A stretch of DNA of 64,000 bases, taken from assembly GCF_001887355.1 (NCBI RefSeq), contig NZ_MPIN01000003.1, forward strand, positions 825,956 to 889,955, written 5' to 3'. Positions 17,763-25,501 of this stretch are shown piece by piece. Source of the stretch: Cystobacter ferrugineus (GTDB taxonomy: Bacteria; Myxococcota; Myxococcia; Myxococcales; Myxococcaceae). Both the position numbers and the translations under genes were made by a program. Every line of letters begins with the position of its first letter. The first letter of the stretch is position 1. A model generated the notes under the pieces. It did not search any database. It saw only the letters and a list, made by a program, of their open reading frames with translations, and was not told the origin of the DNA.

Positions 17763-19226
17763 TCAACCCGGCCCCCTCACCATCGAACGCAACGCACCAT
17801 GGAGCCAGGGCAACCGCTCGCGCAGACGCGTATTGAGCTCATCCACGACACGAAACCGCAGCCCTCGCGCACTAGCACCCTCCGCATGCGCGCGCACGAG
17901 CGCCTGCTGCAATGTGTTCAGTGGAACAAGCATCTGGAAGTCAGGGGATGCGTGTGCCGCGGAGGGAGACGCCGAGGTGAAGGAGCGCACCTCGCACGTC
18001 GCCAGTCCCTCCGCCAGGAACACGGGCTCGAATAGCGACAGGAGGCGCACGGGCAACGACGTCGCCTGGGACTCCGGCTCCAGGCACAACGGCCCCACCC
18101 GGGTCCGGTCGACGACGAGCGCCTGGAGCAGCTCGGGCTCCTGCAACAGGTGCGTCGGCTCCAGGTGCTCGCCGAGGGGAAAGGGCCGCTTGCTCTCGAT
18201 GTACGGCACGGCCCCGGGTGCACCGGGAGCACAGGTCGCGCGGAAGGCCCGTGCCACACTCCACGCGGAGGACCCCCGCCGGAGCGCGTCGATGAGCCGC
18301 GCATAGTGCGCGGGGTACACCACGCTGCCTGCCTCCAGGAAGGCCACGTACTGGCCCCGGGCCCGCCGCAGGGCTTCGTTCCAGGCGCCAGGCAGCGACC
18401 CCTCGAGCCTCTGGAATTGGAACCCTCCCAATCGACGGTGGCGCTCCATCCCCGGCTCCTCCTCGGCTCCGGCTCTCTCGAGGAGGAGCACCTCCAGGGG
18501 CTGATGATCCTGACAGGCGAGGGAGAACAGCGTCTCATCCAGGAGCCCTGGACGCGCGGGAGATGATCTCCAGACCAGGACGCTCAGCAGACCGGGAACG
18601 AACTCTCCCTCGGCGGCGGGCCGCGTTGGAGCGCACGCCACCGCGTACAAGAGGAGGTCCGCCTCGGCCGAGGCATTGAGCTGGGCCAGCAGGGACTGCA
18701 GGGCCACCTCGGTGCGCTCCGCCAGCCCGGAGAGCCCAGGAGGCGCGCGAAGCGCGTGCCGCTGCTTCACCTGGAAGCCATGAACGCCGAGCGCACGGGT
18801 GACCTCCGCGTCGGACGGCCCTGCTCGTCCGGAGGACCGTCCCACGAGCGTGGCGAGAAGGCGGGACGCGCAGCCAGCGTTCCAGAAGCCGAAGAGGAGC
18901 TCCGCCCCCGGCACCGCCCGCCGCAGGACTCCAAGCCACGTCTCGATGGACCAGGAGTCCTGGAGTGGCAGCACCACGTGTGTGGGCGCGAAGCGCGTCA
19001 GGGCATCCAACACCCCGGCGGGAGGCGCTCCGCCGGAAGAAGGGGGCGCGCCCGCGTCCAGCGGCACCTCGAGCACCGCGCACCCCACCGCCTCCAGGGC
19101 GGCGGATGACTCCGCCTCATGGCCGAGCAGGGCCACGCGGTCATCGGCCCGCACGCGCTCGAGCATCCAGGCGCGCAGATGAGAACCCAGTCCGAAGGGG
19201 GGCGTTCCCGCGTCGGGAGAGTCCAT
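17763..19226 (-). CDS. Glycosyltransferase-like protein with degenerate GT-A site
   Basis: 487 residues. The second half has GT2 organisation: LLSVLVWRSS strand, SLACQDHQPLEVLLLERAG, GSLPGAWNEALRRARGQYVA. The expected aspartate-rich metal motif is replaced by FLEAGSVVYP, so ordinary GT-A metal chemistry looks compromised. The first 240 residues show no family I recognise; they include a class-I-methyltransferase-like HVVLPLQDSWSIETWL stretch, which is only suggestive. ATG at 19226 overlaps the upstream gene's TGA by one base (TGATG). It is the last gene of the wzm-wzt unit. Confidence 0.6.
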   Translation of the reverse strand: MDSPDAGTPPFGLGSHLRAWMLERVRADDRVALLGHEAESSAALEAVGCAVLEVPLDAGAPPSSGGAPPAGVLDALTRFAPTHVVLPLQDSWSIETWLGVLRRAVPGAELLFGFWNAGCASRLLATLVGRSSGRAGPSDAEVTRALGVHGFQVKQRHALRAPPGLSGLAERTEVALQSLLAQLNASAEADLLLYAVACAPTRPAAEGEFVPGLLSVLVWRSSPARPGLLDETLFSLACQDHQPLEVLLLERAGAEEEPGMERHRRLGGFQFQRLEGSLPGAWNEALRRARGQYVAFLEAGSVVYPAHYARLIDALRRGSSAWSVARAFRATCAPGAPGAVPYIESKRPFPLGEHLEPTHLLQEPELLQALVVDRTRVGPLCLEPESQATSLPVRLLSLFEPVFLAEGLATCEVRSFTSASPSAAHASPDFQMLVPLNTLQQALVRAHAEGASARGLRFRVVDELNTRLRERLPWLHGALRSMVRGPG

Positions 19227-20056
19227 CACCAGCGAACCTCGGCGAAGTCGAAAAGGTGAGCGAAGTCCACGATCCGCGCGAAACGCCGTTCCAGGCGGGT
19301 CACGGGAGGAAGGGTGAAAGGCGCTCCCCCCAGCGCCAGGTATTCCTGGAGACGGGCCCGCATGAAACGCTCGTTGCCGTACTTGGCGCCCAGCAGGGCG
19401 GCGCTGCGGCGCACGCTCAGCTCCCGGGTGCGGCTCGTCTCGCGCGTCACGGTGTAGTGGTGGACGAGCGCCTGGGGGGCCAGACGCACGGAGAAGCCCG
19501 CGGCACGGGCGCGCCAGGACAGGTCCACGTCCTCGCAATACATGAAGAAGTGCTCGTCGAAGCCGCCCACGGTCCGCCACAGCTCCCGGGTGACGAGCAG
19601 CACACAGCCACTGCACCAGGGCGTCTCATGCGTCACCGGGTGGTAGCGCTTGGGGTGCTCGTCCGGGAACAGCCGGGCCTCCACCAGGCCCGTCCGGGGC
19701 ACGCGGCTGGCCTCTTCCACCAGTCGTGCCAGACAGTCCGGGTGCAACACCCCATCCGGGTTCACGCACACGTAGCCACTCACGCCGGGTGAGGCGAACA
19801 CCCGCGCCATCATCCGGTTGTGCGCGGCACCAAAGCCGAGGTTGGACCCGGCGAAGTGGTAGTCGGGCGCGGGCACGAGCCGAGCGAGGGGCTCGCGCAG
19901 GGAGTCCTCGGGCGAGTTGTCCCACCAGCACACCTGGAAGGGGGGCGTTCCCGGAGCGCTCCGGCACAGCTCGAGCGAGGCGATGAGCCGGCGCACCTCC
20001 TCGAGTGGATTGCGGTAGAGGACAACCCCCAACGCGATGCCTGCCCGCGAGCTCAC
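19226..20056 (-). CDS. GT2-family glycosyltransferase (rhamnosyltransferase-like)
   Basis: 276 residues of GT-A fold. ALGVVLYRN opens the fold, WWDNSPEDS is the nucleotide-binding strand, FAGSNLGFGAAHNRMM is the typical GT2 segment of rhamnosyltransferase-like enzymes, CVNPDGVL contains the DxD-equivalent, and GGFDEHFFMYCEDVDLSWR is the ED catalytic-base motif. GTG at 20056 is chosen because it overlaps the Wzt stop (GTGA). The motif set and the nearby rhamnose operon suggest transfer of L-rhamnose, which is inference. Confidence 0.85.
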   Translation of the reverse strand: MSSRAGIALGVVLYRNPLEEVRRLIASLELCRSAPGTPPFQVCWWDNSPEDSLREPLARLVPAPDYHFAGSNLGFGAAHNRMMARVFASPGVSGYVCVNPDGVLHPDCLARLVEEASRVPRTGLVEARLFPDEHPKRYHPVTHETPWCSGCVLLVTRELWRTVGGFDEHFFMYCEDVDLSWRARAAGFSVRLAPQALVHHYTVTRETSRTRELSVRRSAALLGAKYGNERFMRARLQEYLALGGAPFTLPPVTRLERRFARIVDFAHLFDFAEVRW

Positions 20057-21381
20057 GCGCTGACGGCCTTCTCCGGAGGAGAGGAGACCGTGGCCTCGTG
20101 GGTCAGCAACTCCCAGCGATGCGGCACTCGCGTGATGCCCTGGTCCGTCAGAGACGAGCGCACGTTGAAGGTACAGGCCTCCGGGCGCGACTCGTAGGGT
20201 GTCCCATCCGCCGCGAGCGCGGACACCGCCACCTTGTACTGGCCGGGCATCAACCCGAGCCGCTCCAGCCTCAGCCGCACCATGCCCTGGGCGGGCAGGG
20301 GCTGCGGCAGCGGCACGGCGTCCACGAGCGTGCTCGTCTCGTACACCAGGGAGCCATCGGCGCGCTGGAGGCTCCATCCGAAGCCCCCCTGCTGCACCTC
20401 GCTCTGGGTGGAGAACTCGAGCTGCAGCTCCAGCGCGTCTTCCGTGTCCACTTCCGTGGCGGACACGCCCTCGCGGGTCAGCAACCGGACCTCGCCCAGA
20501 CGCAACTGCGCCTGGGCGGACACGGCGGCTACGTGAGGAGGGCTCGCCAACTCGGGGAGCGCGCCACCATCCCCGGCCAGTGCGGGCGCCAGCAACGCGC
20601 TGCCCCTGGCCTCGGCCAGCAGCACGGCCTGCTTGTAGTGGCGGACGAGCTCCGCGGGCGGCCCCACTTCGCGGATGCGCCCACCGTCGATCCACGCGGC
20701 GAGATCGCACCAGCGCTCCAGCGTCCCCAGATCATGGGTGACGAGGACGATCGTCTTCCCGGACTTCTGGAAGTCCGTCATCTTCTGCAAGCTCTTGCGG
20801 CTGAAGTGCTCGTCACCCACCGCGAGGATCTCATCGATGATGAGGATCTCCGGGTCCACGTGCGTGGCCACCGCGAAGGCCAGGCGCATGTACATGCCGC
20901 TGGAGTACGTGCGCACGGGCTCATCGATGAAGTCGCCCAGTTCGCTGAAGGCGATGATTTCATCCATGCGCTCGCGGATCTCCGCGCGGGACAGGCCCAG
21001 GATGACGCCGTTGATGAGGATGTTCTCCCGCCCGGAGAAGTCCGGGTGGAAGCCGGCGCCCAGGTCCAGCAGGGCGGAGATGCGGCCGTTGATCTCCACC
21101 GAGCCCGAGGTGGGCGAATAGATGCCGGTGATGAGCTTGAGCAGCGTGCTCTTGCCCGAGCCATTGCGGCCGATGATCCCCACCGTCTTGCCCCGGGGAA
21201 TCGTCAGGTTGATGCCCCGGAGCGCCTCGATGACCGTGTCTGGCTGCTGCTGCCGACGCTGGCCGCGCAACCATCGCACCAGCTCGGACTTGAAGGTCGT
21301 GTATTCGCCTCGGATGGTGCTCTTCCGAAAGCTCTTCACCACGTCGCGGAGGACGATGGCATCCATGGGGGGGTGGGGCAT
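20053..21381 (-). CDS. wzt: Polysaccharide ABC exporter ATPase with C-terminal binding domain
   Basis: 442 residues. The nucleotide-binding domain (1 to about 255) has Walker A GRNGSGKST, the GISALLDLGAGF-type segment seen as GRISALLDLGAGFHP, the TagH/Wzt-type signature YSSGMYMRLAF and Walker B ILIIDEILAVGD. About 185 extra residues follow, predicted mostly beta, matching Wzt C-terminal domains that recognise the non-reducing end of the O-antigen before export. ATG at 21381 overlaps the permease stop by one base (TGATG). With Wzm it should export an undecaprenyl-linked polysaccharide across the inner membrane. Confidence 0.95.
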   Translation of the reverse strand: MPHPPMDAIVLRDVVKSFRKSTIRGEYTTFKSELVRWLRGQRRQQQPDTVIEALRGINLTIPRGKTVGIIGRNGSGKSTLLKLITGIYSPTSGSVEINGRISALLDLGAGFHPDFSGRENILINGVILGLSRAEIRERMDEIIAFSELGDFIDEPVRTYSSGMYMRLAFAVATHVDPEILIIDEILAVGDEHFSRKSLQKMTDFQKSGKTIVLVTHDLGTLERWCDLAAWIDGGRIREVGPPAELVRHYKQAVLLAEARGSALLAPALAGDGGALPELASPPHVAAVSAQAQLRLGEVRLLTREGVSATEVDTEDALELQLEFSTQSEVQQGGFGWSLQRADGSLVYETSTLVDAVPLPQPLPAQGMVRLRLERLGLMPGQYKVAVSALAADGTPYESRPEACTFNVRSSLTDQGITRVPHRWELLTHEATVSSPPEKAVSA

Positions 21382-22181
21382 CAGACGAACTCCGCGAACT
21401 CCTCACGCCGCCGCTCGAAGAGCACGGACGCGAACATGAGCAGCATGAACGCGATGGCCATCCACAGCAGCAGGGGCCCCGCGTCGGGCAGGCGCTGCTC
21501 GTAGAAGATGGCCTGGTAGGAGGTGATCATCACCGCCATGGGGTTGAGCAGCACGGCCAGCGTGCGCACGTGCGCGGGAATGGTGAGGGACTGGTAGAAG
21601 ATGGGAGTGACGAAGAACCAGAGCGTCAGCAGGTTGGTGACGATCTGCTGCAGGTCCCGGAAGAAGACGTTGAGCGCGGACAGCAGGTAGGAGAGCGCCA
21701 GCGTCACGCACAACTGGATGAGCAGCACCGCCGGGAAGGCCACGATGTGCCAGGTGGGCCAGCGGCCGAAGAACATGCCCAGCAGGATCATCAACGGCAG
21801 CGACAGCAGGTAGTTGATGAGGTTGGTGACCACCACGGTGGCCGGGAGCACCTGCGCCGGGAAGCGCACCTTGGTGAGCAGATCCCTGCGATCACTGATG
21901 GAGCTGGCCCCCGCGCTCAGCGAACTGGAGAACCAGATCCACGGCAGCAGGCCCACGAACACGAAGAACGTGTAGGCCTCGAGCTTCTGCCGCATGTAGA
22001 CGGAGAAGAGCAGCGTGTAGACGGCCATCTGCAACATCGGGTTGAGGAACGTCCACAGGAACCCGAGCACCGAGTTGCGGTAGCGCGCCTTGAGTTCGCG
22101 CTGGGTCAGACTCAGGAGCAGACCCCGGTACTGGTAGAGCTCTCGGAGGTTGCGAAGCATGCGGGGCCATTCATACAGCAT
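21381..22181 (-). CDS. wzm: Polysaccharide ABC exporter permease
   Basis: ABC-2-type permease with six hydrophobic segments, about 266 residues. Typical markers are ELKARYRNSVLGFLWTFLNP at the first cytoplasmic helix and SALNVFFRDLQQI near the fifth segment. It is the first gene of the wzm-wzt-GT-GT unit. The start is uncertain: ATG at 22226, 22181 and 22160 are all possible and none has a convincing ribosome-binding site. I list 22181. The gene lies just downstream of the tRNA terminator. Confidence 0.93.
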   Translation of the reverse strand: MLYEWPRMLRNLRELYQYRGLLLSLTQRELKARYRNSVLGFLWTFLNPMLQMAVYTLLFSVYMRQKLEAYTFFVFVGLLPWIWFSSSLSAGASSISDRRDLLTKVRFPAQVLPATVVVTNLINYLLSLPLMILLGMFFGRWPTWHIVAFPAVLLIQLCVTLALSYLLSALNVFFRDLQQIVTNLLTLWFFVTPIFYQSLTIPAHVRTLAVLLNPMAVMITSYQAIFYEQRLPDAGPLLLWMAIAFMLLMFASVLFERRREEFAEFV

Positions 22182-22316
22182 AAAGGGTGGGCAGTAGGAA
22201 CCGCCCTCCACTTCCCCGCTCCGCATGGCAGGCAGCCCTTCGACCCAGGGCGATCCACGCGTCCGGCGAGAGGACGGCGTCAGCAGGCGTTCCGGCCGGT
22301 GAATCGTACAAACGAC

Positions 22317-22344
22317 AAGGCCCCCTGGTTTCCCAGGGGGCCTT
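22317..22344 (-). terminator. Rho-independent terminator after the tRNA pair
   Basis: A perfect 12-bp stem (AAGGCCCCCTGG, 22317-22328, pairing with 22333-22344) with a four-base loop. It lies immediately past the 3' end of the second tRNA on the minus strand and is followed by a T-containing stretch. It should insulate the tRNAs from wzm. Confidence 0.8.
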
Positions 22345-22348
22345 TGTA

Positions 22349-22423
22349 TGGAGCGGGAAAAGGGATTTGAACCCTCGACCCTCGCCTTGGCAAGGCGATG
22401 CTCTACCGCTGAGCTATTCCCGC
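22349..22423 (-). tRNA. tRNA-Gly (anticodon GCC), copy 2
   Basis: 75 bases including an encoded CCA. The acceptor stem GCGGGAA pairs with TTCCCGC, the D-arm contains TAGCTCAGCGGTAGAGC, the anticodon loop is TTGCCAA, giving GCC, and the T-arm has GGTTCAA-type sequence. It is identical to the copy 90 bp away. Confidence 0.97.
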
Positions 22424-22438
22424 ATCAGGCCGGAGTGT

Positions 22439-22513
22439 TGGAGCGGGAAAAGGGATTTGAACCCTCGACCCTCGCCTTGGCAAGGCGATGCTCTACCGCT
22501 GAGCTATTCCCGC
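22439..22513 (-). tRNA. tRNA-Gly (anticodon GCC), copy 1
   Basis: Identical 75-base tRNA with encoded CCA and anticodon GCC. It is the promoter-proximal copy, separated from copy 2 by only 15 bp. The pair is a 90-bp-period tandem duplication, presumably co-transcribed from the promoter at 22570-22598 and ended by the hairpin at 22317-22344. Confidence 0.97.
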
Positions 22514-22569
22514 GTCTCGACTCCTGATGACCTCCGGCGTTGCCTCGCGGCACCGTCGAAAGTGAGGGC

Positions 22570-22598
22570 GGTATACCCCCCGCATCCGGAGGCGTCAA
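22570..22598 (-). promoter_or_regulatory. Sigma-70 promoter of the tRNA-Gly pair
   Basis: On the minus strand TTGACG (22598-22593), a 17-bp spacer and TATACC (22575-22570). Predicted start about 50 bp before the first tRNA. The -35 box contains the TGA stop codon of pgsA, so the promoter is embedded in that gene's end. Match quality and spacing are very good. Confidence 0.65.
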
Positions 22599-23284
22599 GC
22601 CTTCTGTTCACCGCCTCCGCTTCCTCGCCGGGCGAGCATGGCGAGGAAGGCTCGGAAGTACACGACGGCGCTCCACACGGAGAACGCCCCGGACAGGTAC
22701 ACGAGCACCTGGCCCACCTTGTTGAAGTTCACCGGCGCCGCGTAGAAGCCCATGTCCACCGGGTGCTCGTAGTGCACGCACAGGGAGATGATGCCCACGA
22801 GCTGCAGCGAGGTCTTCCACTTGCCCTCCTGCCCCGCCGCGATGACCATGCCCTCGCTCGCCGCGATGGTGCGCAGGCCGCTGACGATGAACTCGCGCGC
22901 CAGGAGCACGATGACGACCCAGGCCGCGATGCGCCCCAGGCGCACCATCATCACCAGGGCCGCCATGGCGATGAGCTTGTCGGCCAGCGGATCCATGAAC
23001 TTGCCCACCACGGTGATGAGGTTCCAGCGCCGCGCCAGGTAGCCATCCACGATGTCGGTGATGGCGGCCACCGCGAACACCGCCGCCGCCAGGAGCGAGT
23101 CGAGCGGGTCCGCCTCGTAGGTGAGCCAGACGAACAGGGGGATGAGGAAGATGCGCCCGAGCGTCAGCATGTTCGGCAGGTTCCAGAACTCCTGCACCAG
23201 CACGCTGGGCTTGCGCGCCGCGCGACGCCGCGCCCGCTCCTCCTTCTTCTGCCGCTTCCGTACCGCTCGCTCCGCTCGATCCAT
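22595..23284 (-). CDS. pgsA: CDP-diacylglycerol-glycerol-3-phosphate 3-phosphatidyltransferase
   Basis: 229 residues with several transmembrane helices. It makes phosphatidylglycerol phosphate, the precursor of phosphatidylglycerol and cardiolipin. The CDP-alcohol phosphotransferase signature is DGYLARRWNLITVVGKFMD continuing to LADK, with all four metal-binding aspartates present. A lysine/arginine-rich N-terminal stretch of about 28 residues precedes NLPNMLTLGRIFLIP, the usual family start, so translation could begin later than the ATG at 23284. No clear ribosome-binding site is seen. Confidence 0.92.
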   Translation of the reverse strand: MDRAERAVRKRQKKEERARRRAARKPSVLVQEFWNLPNMLTLGRIFLIPLFVWLTYEADPLDSLLAAAVFAVAAITDIVDGYLARRWNLITVVGKFMDPLADKLIAMAALVMMVRLGRIAAWVVIVLLAREFIVSGLRTIAASEGMVIAAGQEGKWKTSLQLVGIISLCVHYEHPVDMGFYAAPVNFNKVGQVLVYLSGAFSVWSAVVYFRAFLAMLARRGSGGGEQKA

Positions 23285-23295
23285 GGCGGAGCGTT

Positions 23296-24774
23296 CTAGC
23301 GGAGTGGCAGGGAGATGAGGGCAAATCCTTCGCCGCTCAGTTCCACTCCAACGCCGGGCGGGAGGTTCTCCTGGGACAGCGGCACCACCCGGGGAGTGAC
23401 CGAGCCCTGCCAGCCCACCAGGTGGGACATGGGCACCGTCACCGGAGCCTCGGCCGTGATGCCCACCGAGCGCAGCGCGCCGCGCACCCGCAGGACCACC
23501 CTGCCCTGCCCACGCAGGTACACCAGGTCCAGGTCCGGCGGCACGTCCGAGGGCACCTTGCCATTCTCGAAGGCCACCGCCTCCTCGAAGGCGAAGACGC
23601 ACTCCTCGCGCGCGTAGACGCCCTCATCCCCCAGGTCCGTCGCGAGGAAGGAGTGCCCCTCGGCGGCCTCCAGGAAGAGCACGCCCCGGCCGCTCGCCCG
23701 CGTGAACCGGGCCGGGCCCTGGCCGAAGGGCTCGTCCGTGGCGCGGCCCCGGAAGCGCTTGCGCTCCGGCTCGAACTCGAGCTGTCCGCTGAAGGCCACC
23801 AGCCCCTCCAGCCGAGTGAGCAGCTCGCCCTCCACATAGACGGAGAGGCTGCCACCGCCCACGCGCAGGCGCCGCGCGGGGCTCGCGCCCTCCAGCACCA
23901 GCGCGGGGGTGAGCTCCGCCAGCAGCGGAACCTCCTCGGTGGAAGGAAAGGACGGGGTCTGCGTGGGCAGCTCGGGCGTGGCCCCTTCCAGGGACTCGGG
24001 CAACCGCTCGTCATCCGGCGGCGAGTCCAGCGCCTCCAGCGTCTCCCGGGTCTCGTCCCCTGACGTCCCGTCCGGGGCGAGCACGCCGTCTCCGGAGCCG
24101 GAGGGAGGGAGCGCACCGGGCCCCTCGTCCTCGGCGAAGCGCAGCTCGTCGTCGCTCGGCGGAGGGACCTCGTCCAGGCCGAACTGGGCGCCCCACTGGC
24201 CCTCGGAGGGGGGAGGCGCGGGCCGCACCGCGGGCACCGGCACCGGCGCGGGCGTGGCGGCCCTGGCGGGCGGCCGGGCGAAGGAGTCTCCCGCGATGGC
24301 CCGGGCCATCTTCTGGGCCATGGCCTCGCTGCCGGCCACGAGGAAGTGCTGCCGGGCCCGGCCATACTCGCCGGCCTGGGCCAGCGCCAGCCCGAGGTAG
24401 TTGTGGGCCTTCTTGTGGTCCGGCTGCAGGTCGGTCGCGGTGGCGAACTCGCGCATCGCGCGCTGCAGGGCGTTGGTCTTCAGGTAGACGAGCCCCAGGT
24501 TGACGCGCAGCGTGGCGTCCACCGGGTTGTCGCGCACCAGCGCCTCGTAGATTTCCGCCGCCCGGTCGAAGTGGCCCAGCTTGAAGTAGGCCAGGCCGAG
24601 CATGTTGCGGCCCTTCTCGTTGCGGGGCTGGAGCTGGTGGGCCCGCTCGAGCAACCGTCGAGCGTCGTCCAGACGGCCCTGCGCCAGCAACTCGCCTCCC
24701 TGGTAGAGCTGCTTGAGGAACTCCTCGTCAACGGGGCTCTTTGGCCCCCGCCCCATCACGCGCGTCGTCGCCAT
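23296..24774 (-). CDS. TPR protein with C-terminal AIM24-like domain
   Basis: About 492 residues. The N-terminal 150 residues hold four TPR-like repeats (for example LLAQGRLDDARRLLERAHQL, HFDRAAEIYEALVRDNP). A proline/acid-rich linker of about 150 residues follows. The last about 190 residues are beta-rich, with RGVLFLEAAEGHSFLA and ECVFAFEEAVAFENG, resembling the AIM24/TraM-type beta-prism fold. The function is unknown; TPRs imply protein contacts. The gene overlaps the lytic transglycosylase end by about 47 bp; ATG at 24756 is an alternative start. No signal peptide. Confidence 0.7.
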   Translation of the reverse strand: MATTRVMGRGPKSPVDEEFLKQLYQGGELLAQGRLDDARRLLERAHQLQPRNEKGRNMLGLAYFKLGHFDRAAEIYEALVRDNPVDATLRVNLGLVYLKTNALQRAMREFATATDLQPDHKKAHNYLGLALAQAGEYGRARQHFLVAGSEAMAQKMARAIAGDSFARPPARAATPAPVPVPAVRPAPPPSEGQWGAQFGLDEVPPPSDDELRFAEDEGPGALPPSGSGDGVLAPDGTSGDETRETLEALDSPPDDERLPESLEGATPELPTQTPSFPSTEEVPLLAELTPALVLEGASPARRLRVGGGSLSVYVEGELLTRLEGLVAFSGQLEFEPERKRFRGRATDEPFGQGPARFTRASGRGVLFLEAAEGHSFLATDLGDEGVYAREECVFAFEEAVAFENGKVPSDVPPDLDLVYLRGQGRVVLRVRGALRSVGITAEAPVTVPMSHLVGWQGSVTPRVVPLSQENLPPGVGVELSGEGFALISLPLR

Positions 24775-25414
24775 CGGAATCCGTCCCGCGGGGCTCGTCC
24801 TTGGAGAGCCGCTCGCGTTCCTTGTAATGGAAGTAGAGCTGGAGCACCTTGCGCACGTAGGCCTGGGTCTCCGGGTAGGGCGGCACCTGGCCCCCATACT
24901 TGCGCACGGCCTCGGGGCCCGCGTTGTACGCGGCCACCATCTTCACCATGTCGCCGTCGAAGAGGTTGGCCAGCACCCGGAGGTAGCGCACCCCACCCTC
25001 GATGTTCTCCCGGCTGTCGAAGATGTCGCGCACGTACATGTCCGACGCCGTGGCGGGCATGAGCTGCATGAGCCCACTGGCCCCCTTGGGCGAGAGCGCG
25101 TTGGTCTTGAAGTTGCTCTCCGTGTGCATGATGGCCCGCACGAGCGCCGTCGGAATCTTGTAGCGCGTCGCGGCGGCCGTGATGTGGGCCTCGAACTCCT
25201 CGGGCGTGCGCGAGCGGCCCTTCACCGGCGCACTGACCGCGGGCGCCTCGGAGAAGGTGCCCTTGAGGCGGCTCGCCTTCTTGGCGCCCCCGGGAGGCAC
25301 GTTCGTGTAGACGATCGTCCCGTCCTTCTCCACGTACCGGTAGATGCCTTCGGCACGGGCGCCCAGCGGGGCCAGGATCAGCGCGCAGAGCAAAAGAAGG
25401 AAGAAGGGTCGCAT
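24728..25414 (-). CDS. Exported lytic murein transglycosylase (SLT family)
   Basis: 228 residues. The signal peptide is residues 1-21 (hydrophobic core, cleavage after ARA). A DUF4124-like segment follows (IYRYVEKDGTIVYTNVPP), then an SLT lysozyme-like domain with catalytic glutamate in HTESNF, then GLMQLMPATA and VAAYNAGPEAV. It should cleave the MurNAc-GlcNAc bond in periplasmic peptidoglycan. The C-terminal tail is short and charged. It is divergent from nadB, with an 87-bp region between the starts. Confidence 0.93.
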   Translation of the reverse strand: MRPFFLLLLCALILAPLGARAEGIYRYVEKDGTIVYTNVPPGGAKKASRLKGTFSEAPAVSAPVKGRSRTPEEFEAHITAAATRYKIPTALVRAIMHTESNFKTNALSPKGASGLMQLMPATASDMYVRDIFDSRENIEGGVRYLRVLANLFDGDMVKMVAAYNAGPEAVRKYGGQVPPYPETQAYVRKVLQLYFHYKERERLSKDEPRGTDSDGDDARDGAGAKEPR

Positions 25415-25501
25415 GGTAGCGCTCCAACCTTAATTCCCCGCCCGAAAGTCCTCAAGAAATCGCCTTGTTTCCGGCACTTACAGTCGTTAAGGCTCCCACA
25501 C

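Larger units (their letters stand above)
22349..22513. repeat. Tandem duplication of the tRNA-Gly gene (90-bp period)
   Basis: The 75-bp tRNA sequence recurs exactly after a 15-bp spacer. The spacer (22424-22438) is unrelated to the sequence flanking the other copy. Confidence 0.95.

Noticed and set aside
22349-22513. Tandem repeat as a possible CRISPR or attachment site
   Set aside because: Both units fold as complete tRNA-Gly genes with CCA; no further repeats, integrase or element boundary nearby.
22187-23299. Plus-strand frame spanning the tRNA genes
   Set aside because: It reads through two tRNAs on the opposite strand and encodes a duplicated peptide only because of the tRNA repeat.
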